Positions 9,086 through 17,727 of a stretch of 64,000 bases of DNA are shown in pieces. Both the position numbers and the translations under genes were made by a program. This stretch comes from Caulobacter segnis ATCC 21756 (lineage in GTDB: Bacteria; Pseudomonadota; Alphaproteobacteria; Caulobacterales; Caulobacteraceae): positions 2,294,001 to 2,358,000 of the forward strand of contig NC_014100.1 of the NCBI RefSeq assembly GCF_000092285.1, in the 5' to 3' direction. Position 1 is the stretch's first letter. Every line of letters begins with the position of its first letter. The notes under the pieces were generated by a model. The model had not been told where the DNA came from, searched no databases, and worked only from the letters and a program-made list of their open reading frames with translations.

Positions 9086-12000
9086 TGCGCGCTTTCCTTG
9101 CCGCCGCCGCCGCGAGGACCAAACAAACCCTTCGGCCAGCCGATCCGGCGATGCGCATAGGCCACCGCACCCGGCGTGATGAGCTCTACGTCCGTTCCGG
9201 CGCCGGCGCTGCTACGAACAGTCAAGCTGGCGCGGATCTTCCGCGCCCGCTCGCGCATGCCGGCCAAGCCGAAGTGGCCGTCGCGTCCGCCGACCTCCAG
9301 GACCGCCGGGTCGATGCCGACGCCATTGTCCCGAATATTGATAAGAAGGCGTTTGCTCTCGAAGGTCACGATCACGTCGATATGGGATGCCCGGGCGTGC
9401 CGATGGGCGTTGAAGAGCGCCTCGACAACGATGCGCTCCACTTCGTCGGCGACAAGGGGGTGAAGGGCGATCGGACGACCAACAGCCGTCGTCACCACCT
9501 CGGCGCCCCCGTCAGAACGCATCGAATCCGCGACGGCTCGCAGGGTGGTCATCAGGTCTCCGCCGACCGAAACCCGGAGGCTGCGGACGCGGTCGCGAGC
9601 TTCGACGACAACCGCCTCGGCGCGGTCGAGCGCCCGTTCGAGCTGGTTGCGGGCCGGAAGATCCGCCGGCACCTGGCGGGCGGCCGACTGGAAGGTAAGG
9701 ATCAGGCCCTGGACGCCCTGCAGCAGCGTGTCGTGCAGCTCGCGAGCGATCCGCTCGCGCTCGGCGATCCGCTCGCGCAGGCCGGCCTGGAGGCGTTCGG
9801 TGAGGCGCCCCATCCGCCACTGGAAGGCCACGACCAGCAAGGCCAGGCTCAAAACGGCGCACAACAGCTGGAAGAGCCGGCTTTGGAAAAGGGTCGGCGG
9901 AAGATCCAGGGTCACGCTCGCCCCTTCCTCATTCCAGACGCCGTCGGCGTTCGCGGCGCGGACCCGAAACACATACTTGCCGGGCTTGAGATTGGCGTAG
10001 AACGCCTGCCGACGCCCGCCGGCCTCGACCCAATCGTCATCGACGCCCTCGAGCCGATAGCGGAAACGCACCCGCTCGGGCGCGGCCAGGCTCAGGCCGA
10101 CGTAGTCGATCTGCACCGACCGCGCGCCCTTGGGCAGATCGACAAGCGGTCCGTCCGCGGCGCGCTTGCCATCTACTAGAACGCTCTTGATCGCGACCGG
10201 CGGAGCGACGGCGTTGATTGGGAGGCGAGCCGGGTCGAGGGAGGCGATCCCGGCCGTGGTCGCCATCCAGACCCGGCCGTCGCCGCCGATCGCCAGATCG
10301 GCCCGATATTTGTACGAGGCTGGGCCGGGCAGACCGTCCTTCAGATCATAGATGCGCGCCGGCAGGTCGGCCTTGGGGTCCTCGAAGGCGCGTTCCAGGT
10401 CGGCGTTTCGCATCCTGACGAGACCCGCCGCGCCCAGCAGCCATGTTTCGGTGGCTGTCTGCGCCAGGCCGTGGCTAAGGCCGATGAACGAAAAACGGTC
10501 CCGGGAAATGAACTGCGATCCAGTCTCGCGGAAACGCGTGAGGCCAAAGTCGCTGCCGGAGATGACCCCGAGCGGGCCATTCGCCATCGGCATGGTCCCA
10601 CCTCTTTGTAGGCGCGGCGGGGTCTTGATCAATTTCACCGTCGCGCCATCGATCAACACGGCGTTCCGCCCCCCATCGGCCACGATACGACCGCGAGAGT
10701 CCGCCAGCAGCGCCGTGACCGCCCGTCCCAGAGCCTCGGGCATGGAATGCGTCCACGTCCGGCCGTCCCACTTCACCAAGCCGCCCATGAAGCCCGCGCC
10801 CCACAGATCGCCCCGAGCATCCAAAGCGCAGGCCGTGACCTCCACGTTCGGATAGGGTGGGTCAGGGATGCGTGTGACGCGATCGCCGTCGACTCGAAAC
10901 ACTTTGGAGTCGAAGGCTAGCCAGATGCCGCCGTTCGGCGCGTCGCACATGGTGGTGAATGGGCCGAGGCGCCGGATCAGGGGCTTGAGCGGCTGACCCG
11001 GTTTGGCCTTGTACAAGGTCTCGGTGTCGTAGACGTAGACCGCGCCCTGAGCGTCCGAGAACAAGCCATAGCCGTAGGGCGAGCTGATCGGCACGACCTT
11101 CTCGGGCGCGATCGCCGCCGGGCGAAAACGATCCAGCCCCCGCACGGTCCCCACCCAGATGTCACCTTCGCGGTCCTCGAACGCCCGATAGGCCATTTCG
11201 GAGCTGAGACCTTCCCCGGCGGAGAACCGGTCGATGTCAGGCATGGCGCTGCTGGAGCTTGGCGTCAGGCGTATGCGGAAGACGCCGTCCGGATGGCGGG
11301 CGCCCCATAGGCTGTCGTCGCGATCGAAGAAGATCCGCGTCTGACGACTGACGGTTGGCAGTGGGTAGACGACCCGCCCGGCGCCCGGCCCCTCGACGAT
11401 CCGCACGCCCCGCGCGTCGGCCGCCCAGATGGCGCCTCGCCGGTCCTCCGCCAGCGCGACCTCTTCGATAAAGCCGGACTCGATCGTGGTGAACCTGGGT
11501 TCGCCGGGACGCATACGGGCCACGCGCCCCGAGCCGGCGACCCACACCGCGCCGTCCCGCCCGACGAACACCCAGTGGGCTCCGTCTGGCATGTCGATCA
11601 GCGGATCAAGGATTTGCCAGGCCCCGTTCGAGAACCTGACCACCTTGGCCTTGGGGTTGGAGGTGGTCGCCCAGATCGCGCCGTCCTGGCCCTCGGCGAT
11701 GGAGTAAACCACCGAGCGGAAGATCCTGGGATCGAAGACCAGCCTGATCCTGCCCTTCTCTAGGACAGCCAGACCGCCTTCCTCGTAGCCGACCCAAAGC
11801 GCGCCGCTTCGCGTGACCATCAAACGCACGACGCGGTCGTTGAGCTTGTAGGTCTTAGGCCGCGGCGGCCGCACGGGTTCGAAGTTCACGCCGTCGAAGC
11901 GATAGAGGCCTAGCGGCGTGCCCAGCCAGAGATATCCGTCGGGCGTCTGGACGATGTCCTCGATGGCCGCCGGAGCGCCGTCTTCTACAGTCCAGCGCAT

Positions 12001-12111
12001 GTGCTTGTACTGCGTGATGGCGCGCTGCGGATCCAGCGCCAAGGCCGGCGAGGCCAACAGAAGAGCGACCAAGAAGGCCACCCAGCTAATCTTTGCAGAT
12101 CCGTTCGCCAT
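9082..12111 (-). CDS. two-component sensor histidine kinase with periplasmic beta-propeller
   Basis: A 1009-aa kinase. A signal segment ends near residue 25; a periplasmic two-bladed Reg_prop propeller (repeats such as DGYLWLGTPLGLYRFDG and GDIWVGTVRGLDRF) is followed by a Y_Y_Y domain near 640-720 (YRLEGVDDDWVEAGG), one membrane segment near 735-755, and a HisKA_3 core with phospho-acceptor about H793 in RELHDTLLQGVQG. The ATPase has an N-box (EALFNAHRHARA) and G-boxes (DNGVGID, FGLAGMRERA). Propeller kinases often sense sugars or polymers in the periplasm; the signal here is unknown. It is upstream of and coupled to its response regulator. Confidence 0.95.
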   Translation of the reverse strand: MANGSAKISWVAFLVALLLASPALALDPQRAITQYKHMRWTVEDGAPAAIEDIVQTPDGYLWLGTPLGLYRFDGVNFEPVRPPRPKTYKLNDRVVRLMVTRSGALWVGYEEGGLAVLEKGRIRLVFDPRIFRSVVYSIAEGQDGAIWATTSNPKAKVVRFSNGAWQILDPLIDMPDGAHWVFVGRDGAVWVAGSGRVARMRPGEPRFTTIESGFIEEVALAEDRRGAIWAADARGVRIVEGPGAGRVVYPLPTVSRQTRIFFDRDDSLWGARHPDGVFRIRLTPSSSSAMPDIDRFSAGEGLSSEMAYRAFEDREGDIWVGTVRGLDRFRPAAIAPEKVVPISSPYGYGLFSDAQGAVYVYDTETLYKAKPGQPLKPLIRRLGPFTTMCDAPNGGIWLAFDSKVFRVDGDRVTRIPDPPYPNVEVTACALDARGDLWGAGFMGGLVKWDGRTWTHSMPEALGRAVTALLADSRGRIVADGGRNAVLIDGATVKLIKTPPRLQRGGTMPMANGPLGVISGSDFGLTRFRETGSQFISRDRFSFIGLSHGLAQTATETWLLGAAGLVRMRNADLERAFEDPKADLPARIYDLKDGLPGPASYKYRADLAIGGDGRVWMATTAGIASLDPARLPINAVAPPVAIKSVLVDGKRAADGPLVDLPKGARSVQIDYVGLSLAAPERVRFRYRLEGVDDDWVEAGGRRQAFYANLKPGKYVFRVRAANADGVWNEEGASVTLDLPPTLFQSRLFQLLCAVLSLALLVVAFQWRMGRLTERLQAGLRERIAERERIARELHDTLLQGVQGLILTFQSAARQVPADLPARNQLERALDRAEAVVVEARDRVRSLRVSVGGDLMTTLRAVADSMRSDGGAEVVTTAVGRPIALHPLVADEVERIVVEALFNAHRHARASHIDVIVTFESKRLLINIRDNGVGIDPAVLEVGGRDGHFGLAGMRERARKIRASLTVRSSAGAGTDVELITPGAVAYAHRRIGWPKGLFGPRGGGGKESAQ

Positions 12112-12213
12112 CAGCGCCTTCTACCACGCGCCCTGCTTAAGCGCTGACGTCCAGATCGTTCAATATCGACCGTGCTAGGCCGCGCCCACCCATTTGGTGT
12201 CGACCAGCGACCG

Positions 12214-12230
12214 CCAGAACCATTCTGGTT
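12214..12230. promoter_or_regulatory. candidate operator: overlapping inverted repeats
   Basis: In the 306-nt divergent gap 12112-12417, two inverted repeats overlap: CCAGAA/TTCTGG around CCA, and AACCA/TGGTT around TTC. The site lies 100 nt from the kinase start and 190 nt from the hydrolase start. I see no gene in the gap. Autoregulation by the adjacent response regulator is possible but inferred. Confidence 0.3.
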
Positions 12231-12417
12231 AAGAACCGACGCCCATCCGTGTCGCCCGCGAGTAGCCCGCCCGACATTTACCCTTCCGCCCCGGCGCGGG
12301 AGGCTCGGCTGCGATAACGACCGATCCCGACAAGACCGACGACGTGTCCTTGTGTCGTCTGATCCCTGATCGCGCGGCCTTTTCCATCAGCTCTGAACCT
12401 TCTCCGGGGACGCACAG

Positions 12418-13404
12418 ATGACCGATCACGAAAGAGACGACACGGGGGCCACACGGCGTCGCGTCCTGGCCGCAGGCGCGGGCGCGGCGGCGCTCGCGGC
12501 TCTGCCCTCCACTTCCCTAGCGCTGGCCAAGTCAGCGTCCTCAACCCAAGGCAAAGGAACCCACGCGATGAGCAGCGGCTACGTCACGACCAAGGATGGC
12601 GTCCAGATCTACTACAAGGACTGGGGCCCTAAGACCGCCCAACCGATCGTGTTCCACCACGGCTGGCCGCTGTCAGCCGACGACTGGGACAACCAGATGA
12701 TGTTCTTCCTGCTGAAGGGCTATCGCGTCATCGCCCATGATCGCCGCGGCCACGGTCGCTCGACCCAGACCGACACCGGCAACGAGATGGACACGTACGC
12801 CGCCGATGTCGCGGCCCTGACCGATCACCTGGATCTGAAGAACGCCTTCCACGTCGGCCACTCGACCGGCGGCGGCGAGGTCGCCCACTACGTCGCTCGC
12901 GCCAAGCCGGGCCGGGTCGGCAAAGCGGTTCTGGTCGGCGCAGTGACGCCGATCATGCTGAAAACCGCCGCCAATCCGGGCGGACTGCCGATGGAAGTCT
13001 TCGACGGTTTCCGCAATGGCACCGCCTTCAACCGCGCGCAGTTCTTCCGCGACGTCGCCGCCGGTCCGTTCTACGGCTTCAACCGTCCCGGCGCGAAGGT
13101 CTCGGAAGGGGTCATCGACAACTGGTGGCGCCAGGGCATGCAGGCCGGCGTCAAGCCGCTGTATGACTGCGTCAAGGCGTTCTCGGAAACCGACTTCACC
13201 GAGGACCTTAAGAAGATCGACGTGCCGGTGCTGGTGCTGCACGGCGAGGACGATCAGGTTGTGCCAATCGATGACAGCGCGCGTCTGGCCATCAAGCTGC
13301 TCAAGCATGGCAAGCTGATCACCTATCCGGGCTTCCCGCACGGCATGGCGACCACCGAAGCCGACACGATCAACGCCGACCTGCTCGCCTTCTTCAAGGC
13401 CTAA
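12418..13404 (+). CDS. exported alpha/beta hydrolase of the non-haem chloroperoxidase/arylesterase type
   Basis: A 328-aa protein. Residues 13-40 form a Tat-type signal ([19 protein letters not shown]), predicting periplasmic location. The mature part has oxyanion [10 protein letters not shown], nucleophile GHSTGGG, Asp in HGEDDQVVP and His in FPHGM, the layout of cofactor-free chloroperoxidases and arylesterases. Many such enzymes are esterases or perhydrolases in vivo. Most relatives are cytoplasmic; an internal ATG at 12568 ([11 protein letters not shown]) would give that form. It lies divergent from the propeller kinase. Confidence 0.88.
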   Translation: MTDHERDDTGATRRRVLAAGAGAAALAALPSTSLALAKSASSTQGKGTHAMSSGYVTTKDGVQIYYKDWGPKTAQPIVFHHGWPLSADDWDNQMMFFLLKGYRVIAHDRRGHGRSTQTDTGNEMDTYAADVAALTDHLDLKNAFHVGHSTGGGEVAHYVARAKPGRVGKAVLVGAVTPIMLKTAANPGGLPMEVFDGFRNGTAFNRAQFFRDVAAGPFYGFNRPGAKVSEGVIDNWWRQGMQAGVKPLYDCVKAFSETDFTEDLKKIDVPVLVLHGEDDQVVPIDDSARLAIKLLKHGKLITYPGFPHGMATTEADTINADLLAFFKA

Positions 13405-13412
13405 GGACGTTG

Positions 13413-13482
13413 GGGCCGCCGTCATGTGCCAGGCAGGACCGACCCGGCCGATAGACCGGGATCACGCACGTGACGGCGGCCC
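13413..13482 (+). terminator. long imperfect stem after the chloroperoxidase-type gene
   Basis: A 12-bp perfect arm pair (GGGCCGCCGTCA at 13413-13424 and TGACGGCGGCCC at 13471-13482) extends by about 5 more pairs including one G-U. The loop holds a smaller CCCGG/CCGGG hairpin. It begins 8 nt after the stop and probably terminates transcription, though no U-tract follows. Confidence 0.5.
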
Positions 13483-13543
13483 TTGGCTCACGCTGGGGCT
13501 TGTCACTGTCCGGACTCCCGAAGGCGTCCTTTTCGGTCGGTTG

Positions 13544-13570
13544 GAGACCCGCGCGTCAAGCGCGGGTCTC
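13544..13570. terminator. perfect 11-bp hairpin in the gap before the isochorismatase-family gene
   Basis: Arms GAGACCCGCGC and GCGCGGGTCTC with loop GTCAA, no T-run. It is the second hairpin in the gap 13405-13713, which otherwise shows an AT-rich stretch (13595-13625) that may carry the promoter of the downstream operon. It could be an intrinsic terminator or a mobile palindrome. Confidence 0.4.
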
Positions 13571-13713
13571 AAGTTCAGTAGAGGCCGATATTGGAAATGA
13601 TGAGTTTCATTCATTTCCATTTATGAGCCACTTAAGCGCTGGCAAAGTCCCCTCATCAGACATCGACGCGGCGGCCCGGGGCACGGTCCGCCAACTTCAG
13701 AAGGACCGAAACC

Positions 13714-14370
13714 ATGACCATCCAAGCCAAGGCCACGCCAGGCGCGCGCCTCCTGACGCCGAACGATCACACGCTGATCATGATCGACTTCCAGTCGCAG
13801 ATGGCGTTCGCGACCAAGTCGATCGATGCGGTCCTGCTGCGAAGCAACGCCGCACTCGTCGCCAGCGCCGCCGCAGGCTTCGGCGTTTCCACGATCCTGA
13901 CCACGGTCGCCGAAAAGAGTTTCTCGGGCCCCATGTTCTCGGAAGTCACCGAGCCTTTCCCCGGCAAGCGCCTTCTCGACCGCACCTCGATGAACACCTG
14001 GGAAGACGCCCCGGTCATCGCCGAGGTCAACGCCATCGGCAAGTCGCGGATCGTGCTGGCCGGCCTCTGGACCTCGGTCTGCATCGTCGGCCCGGCCCTG
14101 TCGGCCCTGGAGCAAGGCTTCGAGGTGTTCGTGATCACCGACGCCTGCGGCGACGTCTCGACCGAAGCTCATGAGCGTGCGGTGACACGCATGGTGCAGG
14201 CTGGCGCCCAGCCCATCACCGCGCTCCAGTATCTTCTCGAACTGCAACGCGATTGGGCCCGCTCGGAGACCTACGACACCACAACCGGCATCGCCAAGAA
14301 GTTCGGCGGTGGTTATGGCCTGGGCATCATCTACGCCAAGACGATGTTCGGCGCGTCCGAAGGCCACTGA
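13714..14370 (+). CDS. isochorismatase-family (YcaC-like) cysteine hydrolase
   Basis: A 218-aa protein with the family triad region: Asp25 in LIMIDFQSQ, basic residue in DRTSMNTWED, and nucleophile Cys123 in LWTSVCIVGPAL. The DRTSMNTW block and a long C-terminal tail resemble YcaC-type hydrolases of unknown substrate rather than true isochorismatases. AGAAGGA precedes the ATG. It is the probable first gene of an operon running to 19064, 52 nt before the XapX gene. Confidence 0.9.
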   Translation: MTIQAKATPGARLLTPNDHTLIMIDFQSQMAFATKSIDAVLLRSNAALVASAAAGFGVSTILTTVAEKSFSGPMFSEVTEPFPGKRLLDRTSMNTWEDAPVIAEVNAIGKSRIVLAGLWTSVCIVGPALSALEQGFEVFVITDACGDVSTEAHERAVTRMVQAGAQPITALQYLLELQRDWARSETYDTTTGIAKKFGGGYGLGIIYAKTMFGASEGH

Positions 14371-14422
14371 CCTTCCGCGGGCGAGGCGTCTCCTCCTCGC
14401 CCGCTCCTCCCGGAGCGCCGTC

Positions 14423-14680
14423 ATGAAACCCTATCTGCTGTCCCTCGGCGCCGGTCTCTTGGTGGGCGTCCTCTACTCCTTGATGGGCGTGCGCTCCCCC
14501 GCCCCGCCCGCTATCGCCCTGCTGGGGCTGCTGGGCATGTTGCTGGGCGAGCAGGCCGCGCCGATCGCCAAGCGTCTGCTGACGAAGGCGCCCGTCACCG
14601 CCTACCTGAAGACGCCAGAGTGCGCGGGGCAAGTGCTCGGCCCTCAGGCCGTCGCCAAGACGCCCGAGGACGAGGCATGA
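14423..14680 (+). CDS. XapX-domain small membrane protein
   Basis: An 85-aa protein from the ATG at 14423. Two hydrophobic segments (about residues 3-20 and 28-45: LLSLGAGLLVGVLYSLMGVR, AIALLGLLGMLLGEQ) with the RSPAPPAIALLGLLGML signature of XapX proteins, followed by a soluble tail. Function unknown. Its stop overlaps the amidohydrolase start (ATGA). Confidence 0.8.
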   Translation: MKPYLLSLGAGLLVGVLYSLMGVRSPAPPAIALLGLLGMLLGEQAAPIAKRLLTKAPVTAYLKTPECAGQVLGPQAVAKTPEDEA

Positions 14681-16626
14681 CGACGCTGAATCGCCGCCGA
14701 GCGCTGGCCTTGGGCGCGGCGCTCCTTCCTAATCCCCTTTTCTCTGATCCCCGGAGGCCCGGCCCCATGTCCGTCCAAGCCGACCTGTTGCTCGTCAACG
14801 GCAAGTTCACGACGCTCGACCGCAGCAATCCGCGAGCGGACGCCGCGCTGGTCCGGGATGGCAAGTTCGCCGCCGTGGGCGAGGAGCGCGAAGTCCGCGC
14901 CGCGGCGGGGCCCAACCCGACGATCATCGATCTTGCCGGCCGCCGGGTGATCCCGGGCCTGATCGACAGCCACATGCACATCATCCGCGGCGGGCTGAAC
15001 TACAACATGGAGCTACGGTGGGACGGCGTGCCGACCCTGGCCGACGCCATGGCGATGCTGAAGAAGCAGGCCGCCAACACCCCGCCGCCCCAGTGGGTGC
15101 GCGTGGTCGGCGGCTTCACCGAGCACCAGTTCGTCGAAAAGCGCCTGCCGACCCTGGACGAGATCAACGCCGCCGCGCCCGAGACGCCGGTGTTCATTCT
15201 CCACCTCTATGATCGTGCGTTGCTCAACCGCGCCGCCCTGCGCGCCGTCGGCTACACCAAGGACACGCCCAACCCGCCAGGCGGCGAGATCCAGCGCGAC
15301 GCCTCGGGCGAGCCCACGGGGCTGCTGCTGGCGCAGCCGAACGCGACGATCCTCTACGCCACCCTGGCCAAGGGCCCGAAGCTTCCGCCCGAATATCAAC
15401 TGAACTCGACCCGCCACTTCATGCGCGAGATGAACCGCCTGGGCGTGACCGGCGTGATCGACGCCGGCGGCGGCTTCCAGAACTATCCCGACGACTACGA
15501 GATCATCGAGAAGCTGCACGCCGACGACCAGCTGACCCTGCGCATCAGCTACAACCTCTTCACCCAGAAGCCGAAGGCCGAGCTGTCGGACTTCCAAAGC
15601 TGGTCCAAGCAGGTCAAGCCAGGCCAGGGCGACGACAAGTACCGCCACAACGGCGCGGGCGAGATGCTGGTCTACAGCGCCGCCGACTTCGAGGACTTCC
15701 GCGTCGCCCGTCCCGAGATGCCGCCTAACATGGAAAGCGACCTGGAGCCGGTGATCCGTCACCTGGTCGAGAACCGCTGGCCCTGGCGGCTGCACGCCAC
15801 CTACGACGAGACGATCAGTCGGGCCCTCGACGTCTACGAGAGGGTCAACCGCGACATGCCGTTCGATGGCCTGCACTGGTTCTTCGACCACGCCGAGACG
15901 ATCAGCGACCGCAACATCGACCGCATCGCGGCCCTGGGCGGCGGCATCGCCGTGCAACACCGCATGGCCTATCAGGGCGAGTACTTCATGGAGCGCTACG
16001 GCGCCAAGGCCGCCGAGGCCACGCCCCCGATCGGCAAGATGCTGAAAGCCGGGATCCCCGTGGGCGCCGGCACCGACGCCACCCGCGTGGCCAGCTACAA
16101 CCCCTGGGTCTCGCTGAACTGGTTGGTGAGCGGCAAGACGGTGGGCGGCACGCGCCTATACCCGCCGGCCAACCGGGTCGATCGCGAGGAGGCCTTGCGC
16201 CTGTGGACCAGCGCCAACACCTGGTTCTCCAACGAGGAGGGCAAGAAGGGCCAAATCGCCGTGGGCCAACTAGCGGACCTGGCCGTGCTCAGCGACGACT
16301 ACCTGACCGTCCCCGAGGACGAGATTGCGCACCTATCGTCGGTGCTGACCCTGCTGGGCGGCAAGGTCGTCCATGGCGAAGGCGACTTCGGCAAGCTGGC
16401 GCCGGTGCTGCCCCCGCCGATGCCCGACTGGTCGCCGGTACGGACCTTCGGCGGCTATCAGGATCGCTCGCGCGGCCACGCCCGCGCGCTGGCCAGCGCT
16501 TGCGGCTGCGCCAGCGGCTGCAGCGTCCACGGCCACGATCACGCGGCGGCCTACGCCCGCGAAGCGCCCACTTCCGATGCGCGCTCCTTCTGGGGCGCCA
16601 TGGGCTGCGGCTGCTGGGCGGTGTGA
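14677..16626 (+). CDS. YtcJ-type metal-dependent amidohydrolase with Cys-rich C-terminus
   Basis: About 649 aa from the ATG at 14677; an alternative ATG at 14767 (MSVQAD) would drop the Arg-rich signal-like MTTLNRRRALALGAALL. The amidohydrolase metal motif DSHMHI is near residue 97, with later GAGTDATR and the WTSANTWFSNEEGKKG region. The last 50 residues contain CGCASGC, an HGHDH run and GCGCW, a possible extra metal-binding tail. Relatives hydrolyse amide or related C-N bonds with broad, poorly known substrates. It is flanked by coupled XapX and DoxX genes. Confidence 0.9.
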   Translation: MTTLNRRRALALGAALLPNPLFSDPRRPGPMSVQADLLLVNGKFTTLDRSNPRADAALVRDGKFAAVGEEREVRAAAGPNPTIIDLAGRRVIPGLIDSHMHIIRGGLNYNMELRWDGVPTLADAMAMLKKQAANTPPPQWVRVVGGFTEHQFVEKRLPTLDEINAAAPETPVFILHLYDRALLNRAALRAVGYTKDTPNPPGGEIQRDASGEPTGLLLAQPNATILYATLAKGPKLPPEYQLNSTRHFMREMNRLGVTGVIDAGGGFQNYPDDYEIIEKLHADDQLTLRISYNLFTQKPKAELSDFQSWSKQVKPGQGDDKYRHNGAGEMLVYSAADFEDFRVARPEMPPNMESDLEPVIRHLVENRWPWRLHATYDETISRALDVYERVNRDMPFDGLHWFFDHAETISDRNIDRIAALGGGIAVQHRMAYQGEYFMERYGAKAAEATPPIGKMLKAGIPVGAGTDATRVASYNPWVSLNWLVSGKTVGGTRLYPPANRVDREEALRLWTSANTWFSNEEGKKGQIAVGQLADLAVLSDDYLTVPEDEIAHLSSVLTLLGGKVVHGEGDFGKLAPVLPPPMPDWSPVRTFGGYQDRSRGHARALASACGCASGCSVHGHDHAAAYAREAPTSDARSFWGAMGCGCWAV

Positions 16627-16627
16627 G

Positions 16628-17044
16628 GTGACGACACCCGCTCCCATCGCCGGCCTATTGCGGTCGTCGGCCTTCGGCGTCTTCGCCCGTGCGGTCCTGA
16701 CTCTGCCCTATTGGTGGAGCGGGATCGCCAAGCTGACCAACCTGAAAGGCGCTCTGGCCGAGGCCTCCGGCCTGGGCCTCAAGCCCGCCGCCCTGATCGT
16801 CGCGGCCACCATCGCGGTCCAGCTGGGCGGCTCGCTGGCGCTGATCCTGGGTCGGATAGGATGGCTCGCCGCCGGGGCGCTCGGCGTGTTCACCGCCTTG
16901 GCGACGCTGATCGCTCATCCCTACTGGACGGTCGTTGATCCGACGGAACGCTTCCACGCCCTGAACACCTTCCTCGAGCATATCGGCCTGATCGGCGGCT
17001 TCATGCTGGCCGCCATCCTGGTCGAAAAGGAGCGCGCGGCATGA
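16628..17044 (+). CDS. DoxX-family membrane protein
   Basis: A 138-aa protein from a GTG one base after the amidohydrolase stop. About four membrane segments with the family motif ARAVLTLPYWWSGIAKLTN, and HPYWTVVDPTERFHALNTFLEH near the C-terminus. DoxX proteins are linked to quinone or thiosulfate oxidation and to redox stress complexes; none of those partners is present here. The stop overlaps the YoaK gene (ATGA). Confidence 0.88.
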   Translation: MTTPAPIAGLLRSSAFGVFARAVLTLPYWWSGIAKLTNLKGALAEASGLGLKPAALIVAATIAVQLGGSLALILGRIGWLAAGALGVFTALATLIAHPYWTVVDPTERFHALNTFLEHIGLIGGFMLAAILVEKERAA

Positions 17045-17727
17045 ACGCCAATCGGCTGAATATGGCCACGAGCATGGGAATGGCGTTTGTCGGCGGCTAT
17101 GTCGACGTGGTCGGCTTCGTGCTGCTGTTCGGCCTGTTCGTCGCCCACGCCACTGGCAACCTTGTAATGCTGGGCGTGGCCCTGGCGGGCGACGCCAGCG
17201 GCCTGGCGACCAAGTTGCTGGCCTTGCCGGTTTTTCTGGGCGCGGCGGCCCTGGCCTACGCGTTCGTCCGCTGGCGCAAGGCGCGCGGCCTTTCGTGCGA
17301 GGCGGTCGTGCTCGCAATGCAAGCGCTGCTCTTGACCGCCTTCGCCCTTCTGACCGTCGCGGCCACCCCGGCGGGCGCGGCCGACCGGCCCGAAGTCATG
17401 CTGGCGGGACTCGTGGGCGTGGCGGCGATGGCGGTGCAGAACGTCGGCGCCCGCGTGGTTTTCGGGCATCTTGCGCCCACGACCATGATGACGGGCAATG
17501 TCACCCAGATGGCCATAGACATCGTAGACCTCGTGACGGCGCGCGGGCGTCCGGATGAAGCCCTGAAGGCCCGCCTGCTCAAGACTTGGCCGCCCGTCGC
17601 GGCCTTCGCGCTCGGCGCGGTCGGCGGCGCGGCCGGCGTGCTCGCCGCTGGAGCCTGGAGCCTCTTCCTCGCGGTCGTGGCCGTCGCCCTGCTGGCGGCG
17701 CTCCATGCGCTAAGCGCGCGCCGATGA
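17041..17727 (+). CDS. YoaK/DUF1275 family membrane protein
   Basis: A 228-aa protein with six predicted membrane segments. Family motifs are GGYVDVVGFVLLFGLFVAHATGNLV near the N-terminus and LAPTTMMTGNVTQMAIDIVDL near residue 145. Function is unknown across the family; a transporter role is often proposed. Overlaps DoxX before it and the porin gene after it by 4 nt each. Confidence 0.9.
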   Translation: MNANRLNMATSMGMAFVGGYVDVVGFVLLFGLFVAHATGNLVMLGVALAGDASGLATKLLALPVFLGAAALAYAFVRWRKARGLSCEAVVLAMQALLLTAFALLTVAATPAGAADRPEVMLAGLVGVAAMAVQNVGARVVFGHLAPTTMMTGNVTQMAIDIVDLVTARGRPDEALKARLLKTWPPVAAFALGAVGGAAGVLAAGAWSLFLAVVAVALLAALHALSARR

